Of a stretch of 55,921 nucleotides of DNA, positions 1 through 9,155 are shown piece after piece (the stretch's first letter is position 1; each line of letters opens with the position of its first letter). Under the pieces are notes generated by a model. That model was not told the DNA's origin. It made no database searches and saw nothing but the letters and a program-made list of their open reading frames with translations. The translations under genes were made by a program, and so were the position numbers. The stretch is taken from the NCBI GenBank assembly GCA_900769555.1, contig CAAGHA010000032.1, positions 1 through 55,921 on the forward strand, read 5' to 3'. Source of the DNA: Bacteroidales bacterium. GTDB lineage: Bacteria; Bacteroidota; Bacteroidia; Bacteroidales; Paludibacteraceae.

Positions 1-93
1 ATATTGAAAATCCAAAAAAAATTAAACAGAAGACCTCGTGAAAAACTTAATTTTGAGGCTCCTGTTAAATGCTTTTTCAATTCTTTACTTTAA
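1..93 (+). mobile_element. IS30-family transposase, C-terminal end only (cut by window edge)
   Basis: The frame starting at base 1 is open to a TAA at 91-93 and encodes about 30 residues. It contains KLNRRPREKLNFEAP, which matches the end of the DDE domain of IS30-family transposases (general pattern KLNxRPRKxLNFxTPxE). The rest of the gene lies to the left of the window. The element's right inverted repeat should follow the stop codon, and the sequence up to about 118 is a plausible terminal repeat. The family assignment rests on this short motif alone. Confidence 0.75.
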
Positions 94-118
94 TTTTGCA
101 TTTGCTATTGGACTCTAC
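94..118. repeat. Putative right terminal inverted repeat of the IS30-like element
   Basis: About 25 bases lie between the transposase stop (93) and the point where HsdR homology begins (about 119-125). Read on the opposite strand they begin GTAGAGTCCAATAGCAAATG, which has the look of an IS30-family terminus. The left repeat is not in the window, so the boundary is inferred from the position where HsdR similarity starts. Confidence 0.4.
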
Positions 119-1088
119 AGTTTCCTTCAAGACCTACTTTTTGCAGAATGTAAAGAGGATGCGAAAAGCATACGATCTTTGTCAGCCATCGGGAGAACTA
201 CATGAAGAGGAATCAGCACTGGCACAATGTTTCATGGCTATTGCCGGTATGGTTTATAAAATGAATGGCACTGACGCCCCTGACACTGACACAATGAATA
301 GACGTGTGGCAAAGATGGTGGAAGAGGCCTTGAAGTACAATAATGTTGAGAGCATTCTTGAAGAAGGTGACGAAATGGATATATTCGGGCCGGAGTTTAC
401 AGAAAGACTTGAAGATATCAAGATGCCAGCATCAAAATTGGAAATGCTGATAAAGCTCCTTCGCAAGCAGATTACAGAATACGGAAAAACCAATCAAGTT
501 GCATCAAAGAAATTTCAAGAAATGTTAGAAGCAACTATTCAGGAGTATCATGACCGACGAAAATTTCTTTCTGAAGAAGAAGCCGGAGAAACGCAGGAGG
601 CAACAGCTGAAAGTATCATAATGAATGCAACAGAGCAAGCCTTAAACATTTTAAAAGGTATGCAGGCAGACAGAGAAAGCTTCCGCAAATTAGGTCTTAC
701 TTTCGAAGAAAAAGCTTTTTATGATATTCTCATACATTTGAGAGACAAAAACAATTTTGTCTATGGAGAAGATAAAGAGGTAGATGGTATTGTTATTAAC
801 GAGAAATGCAAAAGTTTGGCTTGTAAAATTCGTGATATAATTGATACAAAATCATCATTTGCCGATTGGCTTAATAACCAACGAGTAAGAGACCAATTGA
901 AACTGGACATCAAGATTTGTCTTGTAAAGAACGGATATCCGCCACAGTACACTCCCGAGGTGTTCCGCGAAGTAATGGAACAGGTAGAGAACTTTAAGGA
1001 AAATGAGCCATTCAAACCAACACTCTACGTTCAGGATGATGAAAATTATGAATACAATTTGATGTTAGCTTCAGATGATAAAGAATAG
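119..1088 (+). pseudogene. hsdR: Type I restriction endonuclease subunit R (HsdR), C-terminal fragment truncated by an IS
   Basis: The encoded protein from FKTYFLQNVKRMRKAYDLC to the stop at 1086-1088 resembles the C-terminal helical region of EcoR124-type HsdR (DUF3387 region). This part normally follows the PD-(D/E)xK nuclease and the two helicase domains and contacts the methylase core. Only about 320 residues remain of a protein that is normally about 1000, so nuclease and ATPase motifs are absent. The open frame runs back to 69, but residues before about 119 are IS sequence read in another frame, so there is no native start. No hsdM or hsdS is present in the window. The fragment is very unlikely to restrict DNA by itself. 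Whether the upstream part survives on the other side of the IS cannot be seen. Confidence 0.8.
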
Positions 1089-1150
1089 GAACCGGTTTAA
1101 AACACACTCCATCGTTACGCATCAGTTGTTGTACCATGAATACTATTCCA

Positions 1151-1197
1151 CCCAAAAAAAAAGCATTAGTGTCAGTCGCTAAAACTTTCACTAATGC
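1151..1197 (-). terminator. Rho-independent terminator of clpC
   Basis: GCATTAGTG (1163-1171) pairs perfectly with CACTAATGC (1189-1197). On the minus strand the stem is followed by nine T residues (complement of the A-run at 1154-1162). It lies 24 bases beyond the clpC stop codon. Confidence 0.8.
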
Positions 1198-1220
1198 AAA
1201 ATGGGCTTATATAAATCTCT

Positions 1221-3722
1221 CTATTCTACTTTAGAATCAATCGAAGCAACCACTTTTTTCTCCTCAGAATTGAAATCGATTTTAATCTTGTCACCCTCTT
1301 TTAATTCGCCTTTTAAAAGAAGTTCAGCCAAGTTGTCTTCAATATGTCTCTGAATAGAGCGTTTCAATGGTCTTGCACCATATTGAATATCATAACCGGA
1401 TTCAGCAATAAACTTCTTTGCTTCATCAGTTAACTCCAAAGAATAGCCCATGTTGATAACTCGTTGAGTAACATCAGCCAACTCCAAATCAATGATTTTA
1501 AAGATCGACTCTAACTGAAGTTGTGAGAACATTATCACATCATCGATTCTGTTCAAAAATTCAGGAGAGAAAGTTTTATTTAAGGCCTTTTGGATTACTC
1601 CGTGTGCATACTCAGAGTCCATTCCTTTTGAATTATTAAAACCAATTCCCCCACCAAAATCTTTTAATTGACGAGTCCCCACGTTGGACGTCATAATTAT
1701 AATCGTATTCTTGAAATCAACTTTTCGTCCCAAACTATCCGTCAATTGACCTTCATCCAATACCTGTAATAGTAGATTGAATACATCCGAGTGAGCCTTT
1801 TCAATCTCATCCAAAAGAACAATCGAATAAGGCTTTCTTCTAACTCGTTCTGTCAATTGTCCGCCCTCTTCATATCCAACATACCCCGGAGGAGCTCCAA
1901 TCAGGCGCGATACAGAGAATTTCTCCATGTATTCACTCATATCAACACGAATAAGAGCATCAACAGTGTCAAACATCTCCTTTGCCAACATTTTAGCCAA
2001 ATGCGTCTTACCAACACCGGTCGGACCTAAAAAAAGGAAAGAACCGATTGGTTTATTAGGATCTTTTAAACCGATACGATTTCGTTGGATAGAACGAACA
2101 ATTTTATCAACAGCATCGTCCTGACCAATTACTTTTGACTTTAGCACATCCTTCATTTTTAAAAGACGGGCACCTTCAGCTTGAGCAACACGTTGAACAG
2201 GAATACCCGTCATCATAGAAACGACATTCATCACACAATCTTCATCAATCACTTGTCTTTTATTTTTCAACTCCTCTTCCCACTCTTTTTTTGCCGCATC
2301 CAACTGTAAAGTCAAATTCTTTTCATTGTCGCGATAATTGGCTGCACTTTCAAAATTTTGAGAAGTAACAGCATCTATTTTTGCCTTTTTTATCGCTTCA
2401 AGATCTTGTTCCAATTTTAAGATTTGTTCCGGAACGTTCACATCCACAAGATGAGTGCGAGCTCCAGCTTCATCCAAAGCATCAATAGCTTTATCCGGGA
2501 ACGAACGATCAGAAATATAACGTTCAGTATAATTGACACAAGCTTCAATAGCCTCGTCAGTATAAGTTACATTATGGTGGTCTTCATATCTCGATTTGAT
2601 ATTTTTTAGAATTTGGATTGTCTCTTCAGCAGAGGTAGGTTCAATCAATACCTTTTGAAAACGACGTTCCAAAGCTCCATCTTTCTCGATATGTTGACGA
2701 TATTCATCCAAAGTTGTTGCACCAATACATTGAATTTCCCCGCGAGCCAAGGCAGGTTTTAAAATATTGGCAGCATCTAACGAACCCGGAGAACTTCCTG
2801 CCCCCACAATCGTATGAATCTCATCTATAAATAATATTACATCCGGATTATTTGCTAATTCATTGATTATAGCTTTTATACGTTCTTCAAACTGACCACG
2901 ATACTTTGTTCCGGCTACTACAGAAGCCATATCCAGAGAAACAATACGTTTGCCATATAGATTTCGAGAAATCTTCTTTTCAACTATCCGTAATGCCAAA
3001 CCTTCTACAATAGCAGATTTTCCAACACCCGGATCTCCAATTAAAATAGGATTATTCTTTTTTCTTCGACTTAAAATTTGCGAAACACGCTCAATTTCCG
3101 ATTGACGACCAACGATTGGATCCAAACGCCCCTCCTCGGCAGCTTTTGTTAAATCAGTACCAAAATTATCCAAAACCGGAGTTGAACTAGATTCACCCGC
3201 TTGAGAATTAGGCTGATTAAATATAGGGTTGGATGAATTATATTCAGGCGATTCTTCCTCACCCAAGAAATTACCCAAAGGAATCTCTTTTCGGGTAATC
3301 ACAGAAAGTAGTTGAGAATAAGAAACATTCTCAGACAAAAGCGATTCAGCTGCAATATTTGAGTTTTCTTTCATAATTGCTAATAATAAATGGTCTGTAT
3401 CCATAACGTCACAACGCATGGCACGAGCTTCCAAGTTAACCAATTTCAATATTTTTTCTGTTGATTTTATGTATGGGAGTTCATGATAGGAGAGATTTGT
3501 AGGTTGAGAATCAGTTCTTAAACGCTCTTCTAACACTCTTTTTACCTTTTTTATATCAACTTTCAAAGATTTCAATGCAGTAACGGCAGGTCCTTCACCA
3601 TCACGAAGGATTCCTAGTAAGAGATGCTCCGGTCCAACGTAGTTGTTACCTAACCTTTCCGCTTCCTCTCTGCTGTACAATAATACATCTTTTGCTCTTT
3701 GCGAAAATTCTCTTGTGTGCAT
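1221..3722 (-). CDS. clpC: ATP-dependent Clp protease ATP-binding subunit ClpC
   Basis: This 833-residue class I Hsp100 AAA+ unfoldase feeds substrates to the ClpP protease in the cytoplasm. It begins with a double Clp-N repeat (about residues 1-150, starting MHTREFSQRAKDVL). The first AAA domain has Walker A GDPGVGKSA near residue 229 and Walker B VILFIDEIH. A UVR-type middle segment lies around 410-450 (NFESAANYRDNEKNL), which distinguishes ClpC from ClpA and ClpB. The second AAA domain has GPTGVGKTH near residue 566, followed by a C-terminal D2-small domain. Length is normal for Bacteroidota ClpC. It is divergent from gyrA, with a leader of roughly 140 bases after a TATATTTG box and its own terminator. 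No clpP or mcsB-like adaptor is adjacent. Confidence 0.97.
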   Translation of the reverse strand: MHTREFSQRAKDVLLYSREEAERLGNNYVGPEHLLLGILRDGEGPAVTALKSLKVDIKKVKRVLEERLRTDSQPTNLSYHELPYIKSTEKILKLVNLEARAMRCDVMDTDHLLLAIMKENSNIAAESLLSENVSYSQLLSVITRKEIPLGNFLGEEESPEYNSSNPIFNQPNSQAGESSSTPVLDNFGTDLTKAAEEGRLDPIVGRQSEIERVSQILSRRKKNNPILIGDPGVGKSAIVEGLALRIVEKKISRNLYGKRIVSLDMASVVAGTKYRGQFEERIKAIINELANNPDVILFIDEIHTIVGAGSSPGSLDAANILKPALARGEIQCIGATTLDEYRQHIEKDGALERRFQKVLIEPTSAEETIQILKNIKSRYEDHHNVTYTDEAIEACVNYTERYISDRSFPDKAIDALDEAGARTHLVDVNVPEQILKLEQDLEAIKKAKIDAVTSQNFESAANYRDNEKNLTLQLDAAKKEWEEELKNKRQVIDEDCVMNVVSMMTGIPVQRVAQAEGARLLKMKDVLKSKVIGQDDAVDKIVRSIQRNRIGLKDPNKPIGSFLFLGPTGVGKTHLAKMLAKEMFDTVDALIRVDMSEYMEKFSVSRLIGAPPGYVGYEEGGQLTERVRRKPYSIVLLDEIEKAHSDVFNLLLQVLDEGQLTDSLGRKVDFKNTIIIMTSNVGTRQLKDFGGGIGFNNSKGMDSEYAHGVIQKALNKTFSPEFLNRIDDVIMFSQLQLESIFKIIDLELADVTQRVINMGYSLELTDEAKKFIAESGYDIQYGARPLKRSIQRHIEDNLAELLLKGELKEGDKIKIDFNSEEKKVVASIDSKVE

Positions 3723-4230
3723 ATTAAATAATTATTAAATAATTTAATTTGGAATATATTGAAGTCTTTTATTTCGTTTTTAGTCTAAGATGCCGACATT
3801 TATATCCGTAACATTTTGTACTAATAAACAAAAGCAACTTCTAAAACGAAAAATTCTCCCTTTAATTCCGCCACAAATATACAATAATAAAATGTTAGAA
3901 AATTGCAAAATAAAAATATAAAATATAAATGTTGAAAAAATCTTTCTATCATAGTTCTTTGATTATCTCTTATTAGTTCCTCTATTTTATCTATCTTGGA
4001 TCTTTACCAACAAAATGATATAGCTCCAATTGATAAAAAAGAGCCTAAATCACGTTGAAGAGACTAATAATTTTAATTTTTTTTCAAAAAGAGAAATAAA
4101 ATAGCATGAGAAATTCGTTCATTTTCCCATTTTTTTTGTAATTTAGTGCACTTTTTGAAGATTATTAAAAGTAGTATAGTGACAAAGATGTCACGATAGA
4201 TAATTGACAAAATTTATTAACAGATATAAA
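3723..4230. other. Divergent intergenic region clpC/gyrA
   Basis: These 508 bases hold the promoters of both flanking genes. A TATATTTG box for clpC (minus strand) sits at 3874-3881. Inside the clpC leader, TTTCGTTTTTAG (3772-3783) can pair with CTAAAACGAAA (3841-3851) with one bulged base, leaving about 57 bases between the arms. No TAnnTTTG box was found ahead of gyrA, so its promoter position is unknown. No small gene was recognised. Confidence 0.5.
3874..3881 (-). promoter_or_regulatory. Candidate -7 box of clpC (TATATTTG)
   Basis: On the minus strand this octamer matches the Bacteroidota TAnnTTTG -7 consensus. A TTTTG at 3906-3910 could act as the -33 element, though its spacing (24) is longer than the usual 19-21. 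Transcription would start near 3867. Confidence 0.45.
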
Positions 4231-6771
4231 ATGGTTGATCAAGACAGAATCATCAAAATTGACATTGATGAAGAAATGAGATCATCGTACATCGACTATT
4301 CGATGTCAGTGATTGTTTCTCGTGCATTACCGGACGTAAGAGATGGGTTTAAGCCCGTTCATCGTCGTGTGTTATTTGGAATGGAAAAGTTAGGGTTAGT
4401 CTCAACTAAACCTACAAAAAAATCGGCGAGAATTGTAGGAGAAGTATTAGGAAAATATCACCCACATGGGGATTCTTCTGTATACGGAACCCTAGTTCGT
4501 ATGGCCCAAAAATGGTCATTGCGTTATCCTTTGGTAGAAGGTCAAGGAAACTTTGGTTCGATAGATGGTGACTCACCAGCTGCAATGCGTTATACAGAGG
4601 CGAGATTGCAAGCTATCACAGAAGATATTCTTGTTGATTTAGATAAAGAAACAGTTGATTTTCAAGATAACTTTGATGGTGAACATCAAGAGCCAACTGT
4701 TATGCCGACTCGTATTCCACAACTGTTGGTAAACGGGGCTTCCGGTATTGCAGTAGGTATGGCAACCAATATGCCACCGCATAATTTATCTGATTCAATT
4801 GATGCAATTGTTGCTTACGTCGAAAATAATGATATCGACATAGAAGATTTAATAAAAATCATTAAAGCTCCGGATTTTCCAACCGGTGGTACTATTTACG
4901 GATACTCGGGAGTGCGTGATGCATACCTGACCGGTCGTGGTCGTATTGTAATTCGTGCAAAGGCTGAAATAGAAGTTGGAGCAAATCACGAAAGAATCAT
5001 TATCAGAGAGTTGCCTTATCAAGTTAATAGAAAAGAGTTAATTCAAAATATTGCCAATTTGGTAAATGAAAAACGTTTGGAAGGTATCTCGTATGTTAAT
5101 GATGGATCTGACCGCAAAGAGAAGATGCGTGTAGAGATTGTGGTTAAGAGAGATGCCAATGCAAAGGTTGTTTTGAATAAATTGTATAAATATACAGCAT
5201 TACAAACGTCATTCAGTGTAAACAATATTGCCTTAGTTAAGGGGCGACCAAAATTGCTGAATTTAAAAGAGTTAATCAGTTGTTTTGTGGAGCATCGTCA
5301 CGAGGTTGTAACTCGTCGTACGCAATATGAACTTAGAGAAGCAGAGAAAAGAGCTCATATTTTGGAAGCATTGATTGTTGCTTGTGATAACATTGATGAG
5401 GTTATTCGCATTATTCGTGCTTCAAAAACAACAGAAGATGCAAGAACCAATTTGATGAAACGATTTGATTTCGACGAATTGCAAGCAAGAGCAATTGTTG
5501 AAATGCGTTTGAGACAACTTACCGGACTTGCTATTACAGATTTACGTAATGAGTTTGAAGAGTTGATGAAGATGATTAACTACTATAAAGAGGTGTTGGC
5601 TAGTTATGAAATGAGAATGGGAATCATCAAAGATGAGATGTTGGAAATCAAGGCTAAGTATGGAGATGAAAGAAGAACAGATATTATTCCGACATCAGAG
5701 GAGTTTAATCCTGAAGATTTTTATGCTGATGATGAAATGGTAATTACAATCTCTCATTTAGGCTATATCAAAAGAACTCCTCTTTCTGAATTTAGAGCAC
5801 AAAATAGAGGCGGTGTAGGCTCTAAAGGAAGTAGTACTAGAGATCAAGACTTTATCGAATTTATCTATCCGGCAACAATGCATAATACAATGATGTTCTT
5901 TACTCAAAAGGGACGTTGCTATTGGTTGAAGGTCTATGAGATAGAAGAGGGTAATAAAACTACTAAGGGTAGGGCTATTCAAAATCTATTGAATATAGAT
6001 GCTGATGATAAAGTAAATGCATGTATAAATATCAAAACATTGACAGACAAAGAGTTTATCGAGTCACATAATTTGATATTCTGTACTAAAAATGGTATCG
6101 TTAAAAAGACTTGTTTAGAAGCTTATTCTCGACCAAGACAAAATGGAGTCAATGCCATTACAATTCGTGAAGATGATAGAGTAATTGATGTTTGTTTAAC
6201 TAGCGGAAATAGCGAAATTATCTTGGCAAATAAGTATGGACGTGCTATTCGTTTCAATGAATCAAAAGTGCGAACAATGGGACGTGTGGCAACCGGTGTA
6301 AAAGGTATGACATTAAATGGTGATGATGATGAGGTTGTTGGAATGATAGCGATTGAGGATATGGAGAAAGAGAATATCATGGTGGTTTCTGATCAAGGAT
6401 ATGGTAAGCGTTCTAATATCGACGATTATCGTATCACAAATAGAGGCGGAAAGGGTGTGAAAACCATGAATATTACTGATAAAACCGGTTTGTTGGTTGC
6501 AATCAAGAATGTAACGGATGAAAATGATTTAATGATTATCAATAAATCAGGAGTAGTTATTCGATTGAAAGTAACAGATGTTAGAGTTATGGGTCGTGCT
6601 ACACAAGGTGTTCGTTTGATTAACTTAGGCAAGCGAAATGACCAAATAGCATCCGTTTGTAAGGTATTAACTTCTAACGAAGAAGAGGAAATAAATGAAG
6701 GAGAGGAGAATACAATTTCAGAGATAGAGAATCCTGTTATTGACGACTCTTTAGAAAATAATAATGAATAA
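4231..6771 (+). CDS. gyrA: DNA gyrase subunit A
   Basis: This subunit breaks and rejoins DNA during ATP-driven negative supercoiling with GyrB. The catalytic tyrosine is Y121 in AAMRYTEARL. The quinolone-determining segment reads HPHGDSSVYG at residues 78-87, so the E. coli Ser83 equivalent is still Ser (S82). The C-terminal half holds the beta-pinwheel blades and a gyrase-box-type QNRGGVGSKG motif, supporting GyrA rather than ParC. The open frame extends to a TTG at 4204, but the ATG at 4231 gives the family's usual N-terminus and 846 residues. The acidic tail (E/N-rich, after about 825) is common in this phylum. It is followed after 20 bases by the TPR gene, probably in one transcript. Confidence 0.97.
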   Translation: MVDQDRIIKIDIDEEMRSSYIDYSMSVIVSRALPDVRDGFKPVHRRVLFGMEKLGLVSTKPTKKSARIVGEVLGKYHPHGDSSVYGTLVRMAQKWSLRYPLVEGQGNFGSIDGDSPAAMRYTEARLQAITEDILVDLDKETVDFQDNFDGEHQEPTVMPTRIPQLLVNGASGIAVGMATNMPPHNLSDSIDAIVAYVENNDIDIEDLIKIIKAPDFPTGGTIYGYSGVRDAYLTGRGRIVIRAKAEIEVGANHERIIIRELPYQVNRKELIQNIANLVNEKRLEGISYVNDGSDRKEKMRVEIVVKRDANAKVVLNKLYKYTALQTSFSVNNIALVKGRPKLLNLKELISCFVEHRHEVVTRRTQYELREAEKRAHILEALIVACDNIDEVIRIIRASKTTEDARTNLMKRFDFDELQARAIVEMRLRQLTGLAITDLRNEFEELMKMINYYKEVLASYEMRMGIIKDEMLEIKAKYGDERRTDIIPTSEEFNPEDFYADDEMVITISHLGYIKRTPLSEFRAQNRGGVGSKGSSTRDQDFIEFIYPATMHNTMMFFTQKGRCYWLKVYEIEEGNKTTKGRAIQNLLNIDADDKVNACINIKTLTDKEFIESHNLIFCTKNGIVKKTCLEAYSRPRQNGVNAITIREDDRVIDVCLTSGNSEIILANKYGRAIRFNESKVRTMGRVATGVKGMTLNGDDDEVVGMIAIEDMEKENIMVVSDQGYGKRSNIDDYRITNRGGKGVKTMNITDKTGLLVAIKNVTDENDLMIINKSGVVIRLKVTDVRVMGRATQGVRLINLGKRNDQIASVCKVLTSNEEEEINEGEENTISEIENPVIDDSLENNNE

Positions 6772-6791
6772 AAACTTTAAATAATTTAGAT

Positions 6792-8012
6792 ATGAAAAAA
6801 ATCGTAATGATGGCGTGTATGTTTGCAGTAGCAACATGCGCATTTTCTCAAAAGAAGAACGTTTCCGGTGCGGAAGGTAAATTGTATGAACCGGTAGATC
6901 TTCCTGGTGCAAAATCTCAAATCGAGTTGGCAATTGCAGATCCAACAACTGCAAATCAAGCAAAGACTTATTGGGTGGCAGGACAAGTATATTTCAAGAT
7001 ATATGAAGAAGAATCTGGAAAAAAAATGATGAAAACTCCTTATGACCAAAAGGTGATGAATGAAAATCTAATCAAATCAATTGATTCTTATATCAAATGT
7101 GCTGATTTAGATGTTAAACCTAATGAGAAAGGCAAAATCAAACCTAAATATCAAAAGGAGATTAAAAGCAGACTAAAACAATATACTAACTATTTGATAA
7201 ACGAAGGTATAGCATGTTTTAGTGAAAAGGATTACGAATCTGCGGTAAATGTTTGGAGCAAATATTTGGATATGCCAAAGGTTCCTCTAATGCAAAATGA
7301 AGGATTTAAAGCTGATACTATGTATAATGAAATTAAGTTTTATACAATAAATGCAGCAAGTAATGTTCCTTCTAAAAAGCAAGAGGCAATCAAATACATG
7401 GAAGAGTTGAAAGATGATAACTACAAGGCTGAGACTATGTATGAATGGTTGTATGATGCATATAAAGGAATTGGTGATACTGAAAAATTTGTAAATACTT
7501 TGAAAGAAGGTATTGAAAAATTTCCTTCAAACAAGTATTTGATGGGTTCATTGATCAATTATTATCTTGAGTCTAAGAAAGAAGCTGAGGCTTTGAGTTA
7601 TCTAGATGCTGCAATTGCAAAAGATCCATCAAATCCTCAATATTATTTGGTTAAAGGTGAATTGTTCTTGAAACAAAATAAATTTGCAGAAGCTATCGAA
7701 ATTTGTGAAAAGGCAATCGCTAACGATGCTAATAGTTTTGATGCTCAATATTATACAGGTTTTGCATACGTTAAGAAAGCAGAAGAGATTGAAAAAAATG
7801 CAAGCGAAATTAAAAATCAAAAGAAATATTTAGCAGAAAAGAAAAAGGCAAAAGCGGATTTTTCTAAGGCTATTCCGTACCTAGAAAATGCTAGAAAAAT
7901 TAAACAGGAAGATGCTACTAACTTGAATCTTTTGAAAACAGCTTATTACAGAGTAGGTAATGGTGCTAAATATAAAGAAATTGATGCTTTACTTAAAAAG
8001 TTAAGTAAATAA
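6792..8012 (+). CDS. Secreted tetratricopeptide-repeat protein downstream of gyrA
   Basis: This 406-residue protein starts with a cleavable-looking signal peptide (MKKIVMMACMFAVATCAFSQ), which predicts a periplasmic location. The body is helical and includes several TPR-like repeats, clearest around residues 225-330 (for example DAAIAKDPSNPQYYLVKGEL). A charged stretch rich in K and E lies near 330-355. No catalytic motif was seen, so a scaffold role in the periplasm is the most that can be said. It starts 20 bases after the gyrA stop and is followed by a strong terminator at 8026-8072, so it is likely co-transcribed with gyrA. As far as I know this placement recurs in Bacteroidales, but its function is not established. 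Confidence 0.85.
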   Translation: MKKIVMMACMFAVATCAFSQKKNVSGAEGKLYEPVDLPGAKSQIELAIADPTTANQAKTYWVAGQVYFKIYEEESGKKMMKTPYDQKVMNENLIKSIDSYIKCADLDVKPNEKGKIKPKYQKEIKSRLKQYTNYLINEGIACFSEKDYESAVNVWSKYLDMPKVPLMQNEGFKADTMYNEIKFYTINAASNVPSKKQEAIKYMEELKDDNYKAETMYEWLYDAYKGIGDTEKFVNTLKEGIEKFPSNKYLMGSLINYYLESKKEAEALSYLDAAIAKDPSNPQYYLVKGELFLKQNKFAEAIEICEKAIANDANSFDAQYYTGFAYVKKAEEIEKNASEIKNQKKYLAEKKKAKADFSKAIPYLENARKIKQEDATNLNLLKTAYYRVGNGAKYKEIDALLKKLSK

Positions 8013-8320
8013 TAAAGCTACCTTAATCGGTCATAAAGTGATTTTTTTTCATTTTATGCCCGATTTTTTTTGTTATATAAAGAAAAAATTCTACCTTACA
8101 AAGGTCTAATACAAAATATTAAATTCTGTTTAGAATAGTAGATTTAAATTTTTAGGGAAATTTAGAAGAAAACGATATTAAAATTCATTATATAGACAAC
8201 TTGTAAGAGATTATGTTATACGTGATGAAATACATCACAAAAAATGATTGGCGGAATTTTATTAAAAATTCATTCTTGAGATGTAAGAAATATTAATAAC
8301 TCTAAAAATGACCTTGTTGT
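8013..8320. other. Intergenic region between the TPR gene and the glycosyltransferases
   Basis: About 308 bases. The left part holds the terminator at 8026-8072. Near the right end GTGATG (8222-8227) and CATCAC (8233-8238) form a small hairpin with a five-base loop, which could belong to the leader of the glycosyltransferase transcript. No canonical TAnnTTTG box or short gene was found. Confidence 0.5.
8026..8072 (+). terminator. Rho-independent terminator of the gyrA-TPR transcript
   Basis: ATCGGTCATAAAGTG (8026-8040) pairs with CATTTTATGCCCGAT (8050-8064) at 13 of 15 positions. The stem is followed by a run of eight T residues. Confidence 0.85.
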
Positions 8321-9112
8321 ATGAATAAAAAACTAACAATTATAGTAATTGGATATAATTCTTGGCATTATTTACAAAAAAACTTTTCTTCCTTAGAGTT
8401 TTTAAAAGATGATCAAGATGTGGAAATTTTATATGTTGATAATGCATCAACCGATGAAACTCGAGTTGCTGTTTCATATTCATATCCTAATATTAAAATG
8501 ATTTGTTGCCCGATAAACAGAGGTGTCTCTGCTGCTCGAAATATAGGTATGGTCAATGCAAGCAGTGAATACATAATGTTTTTAGATAGCGATACTGAAA
8601 TGAATAATGAGGCATATTATGAAATGATGAAATTTATGGATGAAAATCCTGATGTGGGATTGTGTGGGTGTAAATTGTATGGACAAGATGGTGTTGCTCA
8701 AAATAGTTGTAAAAAATATCCGACAAGAAAAAGTTTTTTGAAAAGTATTGCGAGATATTTGGGTAAAAAAATAGGGTTAAATCTCTATCCCAATGCATAC
8801 ATGGAAAATAATTACGATATGGAACAGTCTGCTCCCTTTGATGTTGATTTCGTAATTGGAGCTTGTCAATTAATTAGAAAAAAAGCACAAACAAAAGTTG
8901 GATTTCTGGATGAAAAAATATTTTATGGACCGGAAGATGCTGATTTTTGTATGCGTATAAAACGAGCCGGATATAGAGTTGTTTACCTTCCTAATGTGTC
9001 AATTTCGCATGCATACATTAGACCATCAACCAATAAATTATTTTCAAAATTAACTTGGAAACAAATTTGTGGAATGTTCTACTTCTTTAAGAAAGTAGAT
9101 AAATATAAATAA
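8321..9112 (+). CDS. Family 2 glycosyltransferase
   Basis: This is a 263-residue GT-A fold enzyme that would transfer a nucleotide-activated sugar to an acceptor at the cytoplasmic face of the inner membrane. The N-terminal nucleotide-binding part has the usual VDNASTDET motif (about residues 46-54). FLDSDTEM near residue 89 is the DxD-type metal and nucleotide site. GPEDADFCMRIKRAGY around 206-221 is the acceptor-side ED motif typical of rhamnosyl- and galactofuranosyl-like GT2 enzymes. No transmembrane segment is evident. A second GT2 gene follows after 43 bases, so the two probably act on the same glycan (O-antigen, capsule or glycolipid). The sugar and acceptor cannot be told from sequence. 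Confidence 0.9.
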   Translation: MNKKLTIIVIGYNSWHYLQKNFSSLEFLKDDQDVEILYVDNASTDETRVAVSYSYPNIKMICCPINRGVSAARNIGMVNASSEYIMFLDSDTEMNNEAYYEMMKFMDENPDVGLCGCKLYGQDGVAQNSCKKYPTRKSFLKSIARYLGKKIGLNLYPNAYMENNYDMEQSAPFDVDFVIGACQLIRKKAQTKVGFLDEKIFYGPEDADFCMRIKRAGYRVVYLPNVSISHAYIRPSTNKLFSKLTWKQICGMFYFFKKVDKYK

Positions 9113-9155
9113 GTTTTAGAGTCATATTTTTATTAATTATTAGAGCTGTATTGCT

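Noticed and set aside
69..118. An N-terminal extension of HsdR starting at 69
   Set aside because: Those residues come from the IS end read in another frame and do not resemble HsdR.
4204..4230. Upstream TTG start for gyrA (adds nine residues)
   Set aside because: The ATG at 4231 yields the normal GyrA N-terminus, and TTG starts are uncommon here.
4471..4490. Glycine at the GyrA position equivalent to E. coli Asp87, as a quinolone-resistance change
   Set aside because: That position varies naturally in Bacteroidota, and the key serine (S82) is intact.
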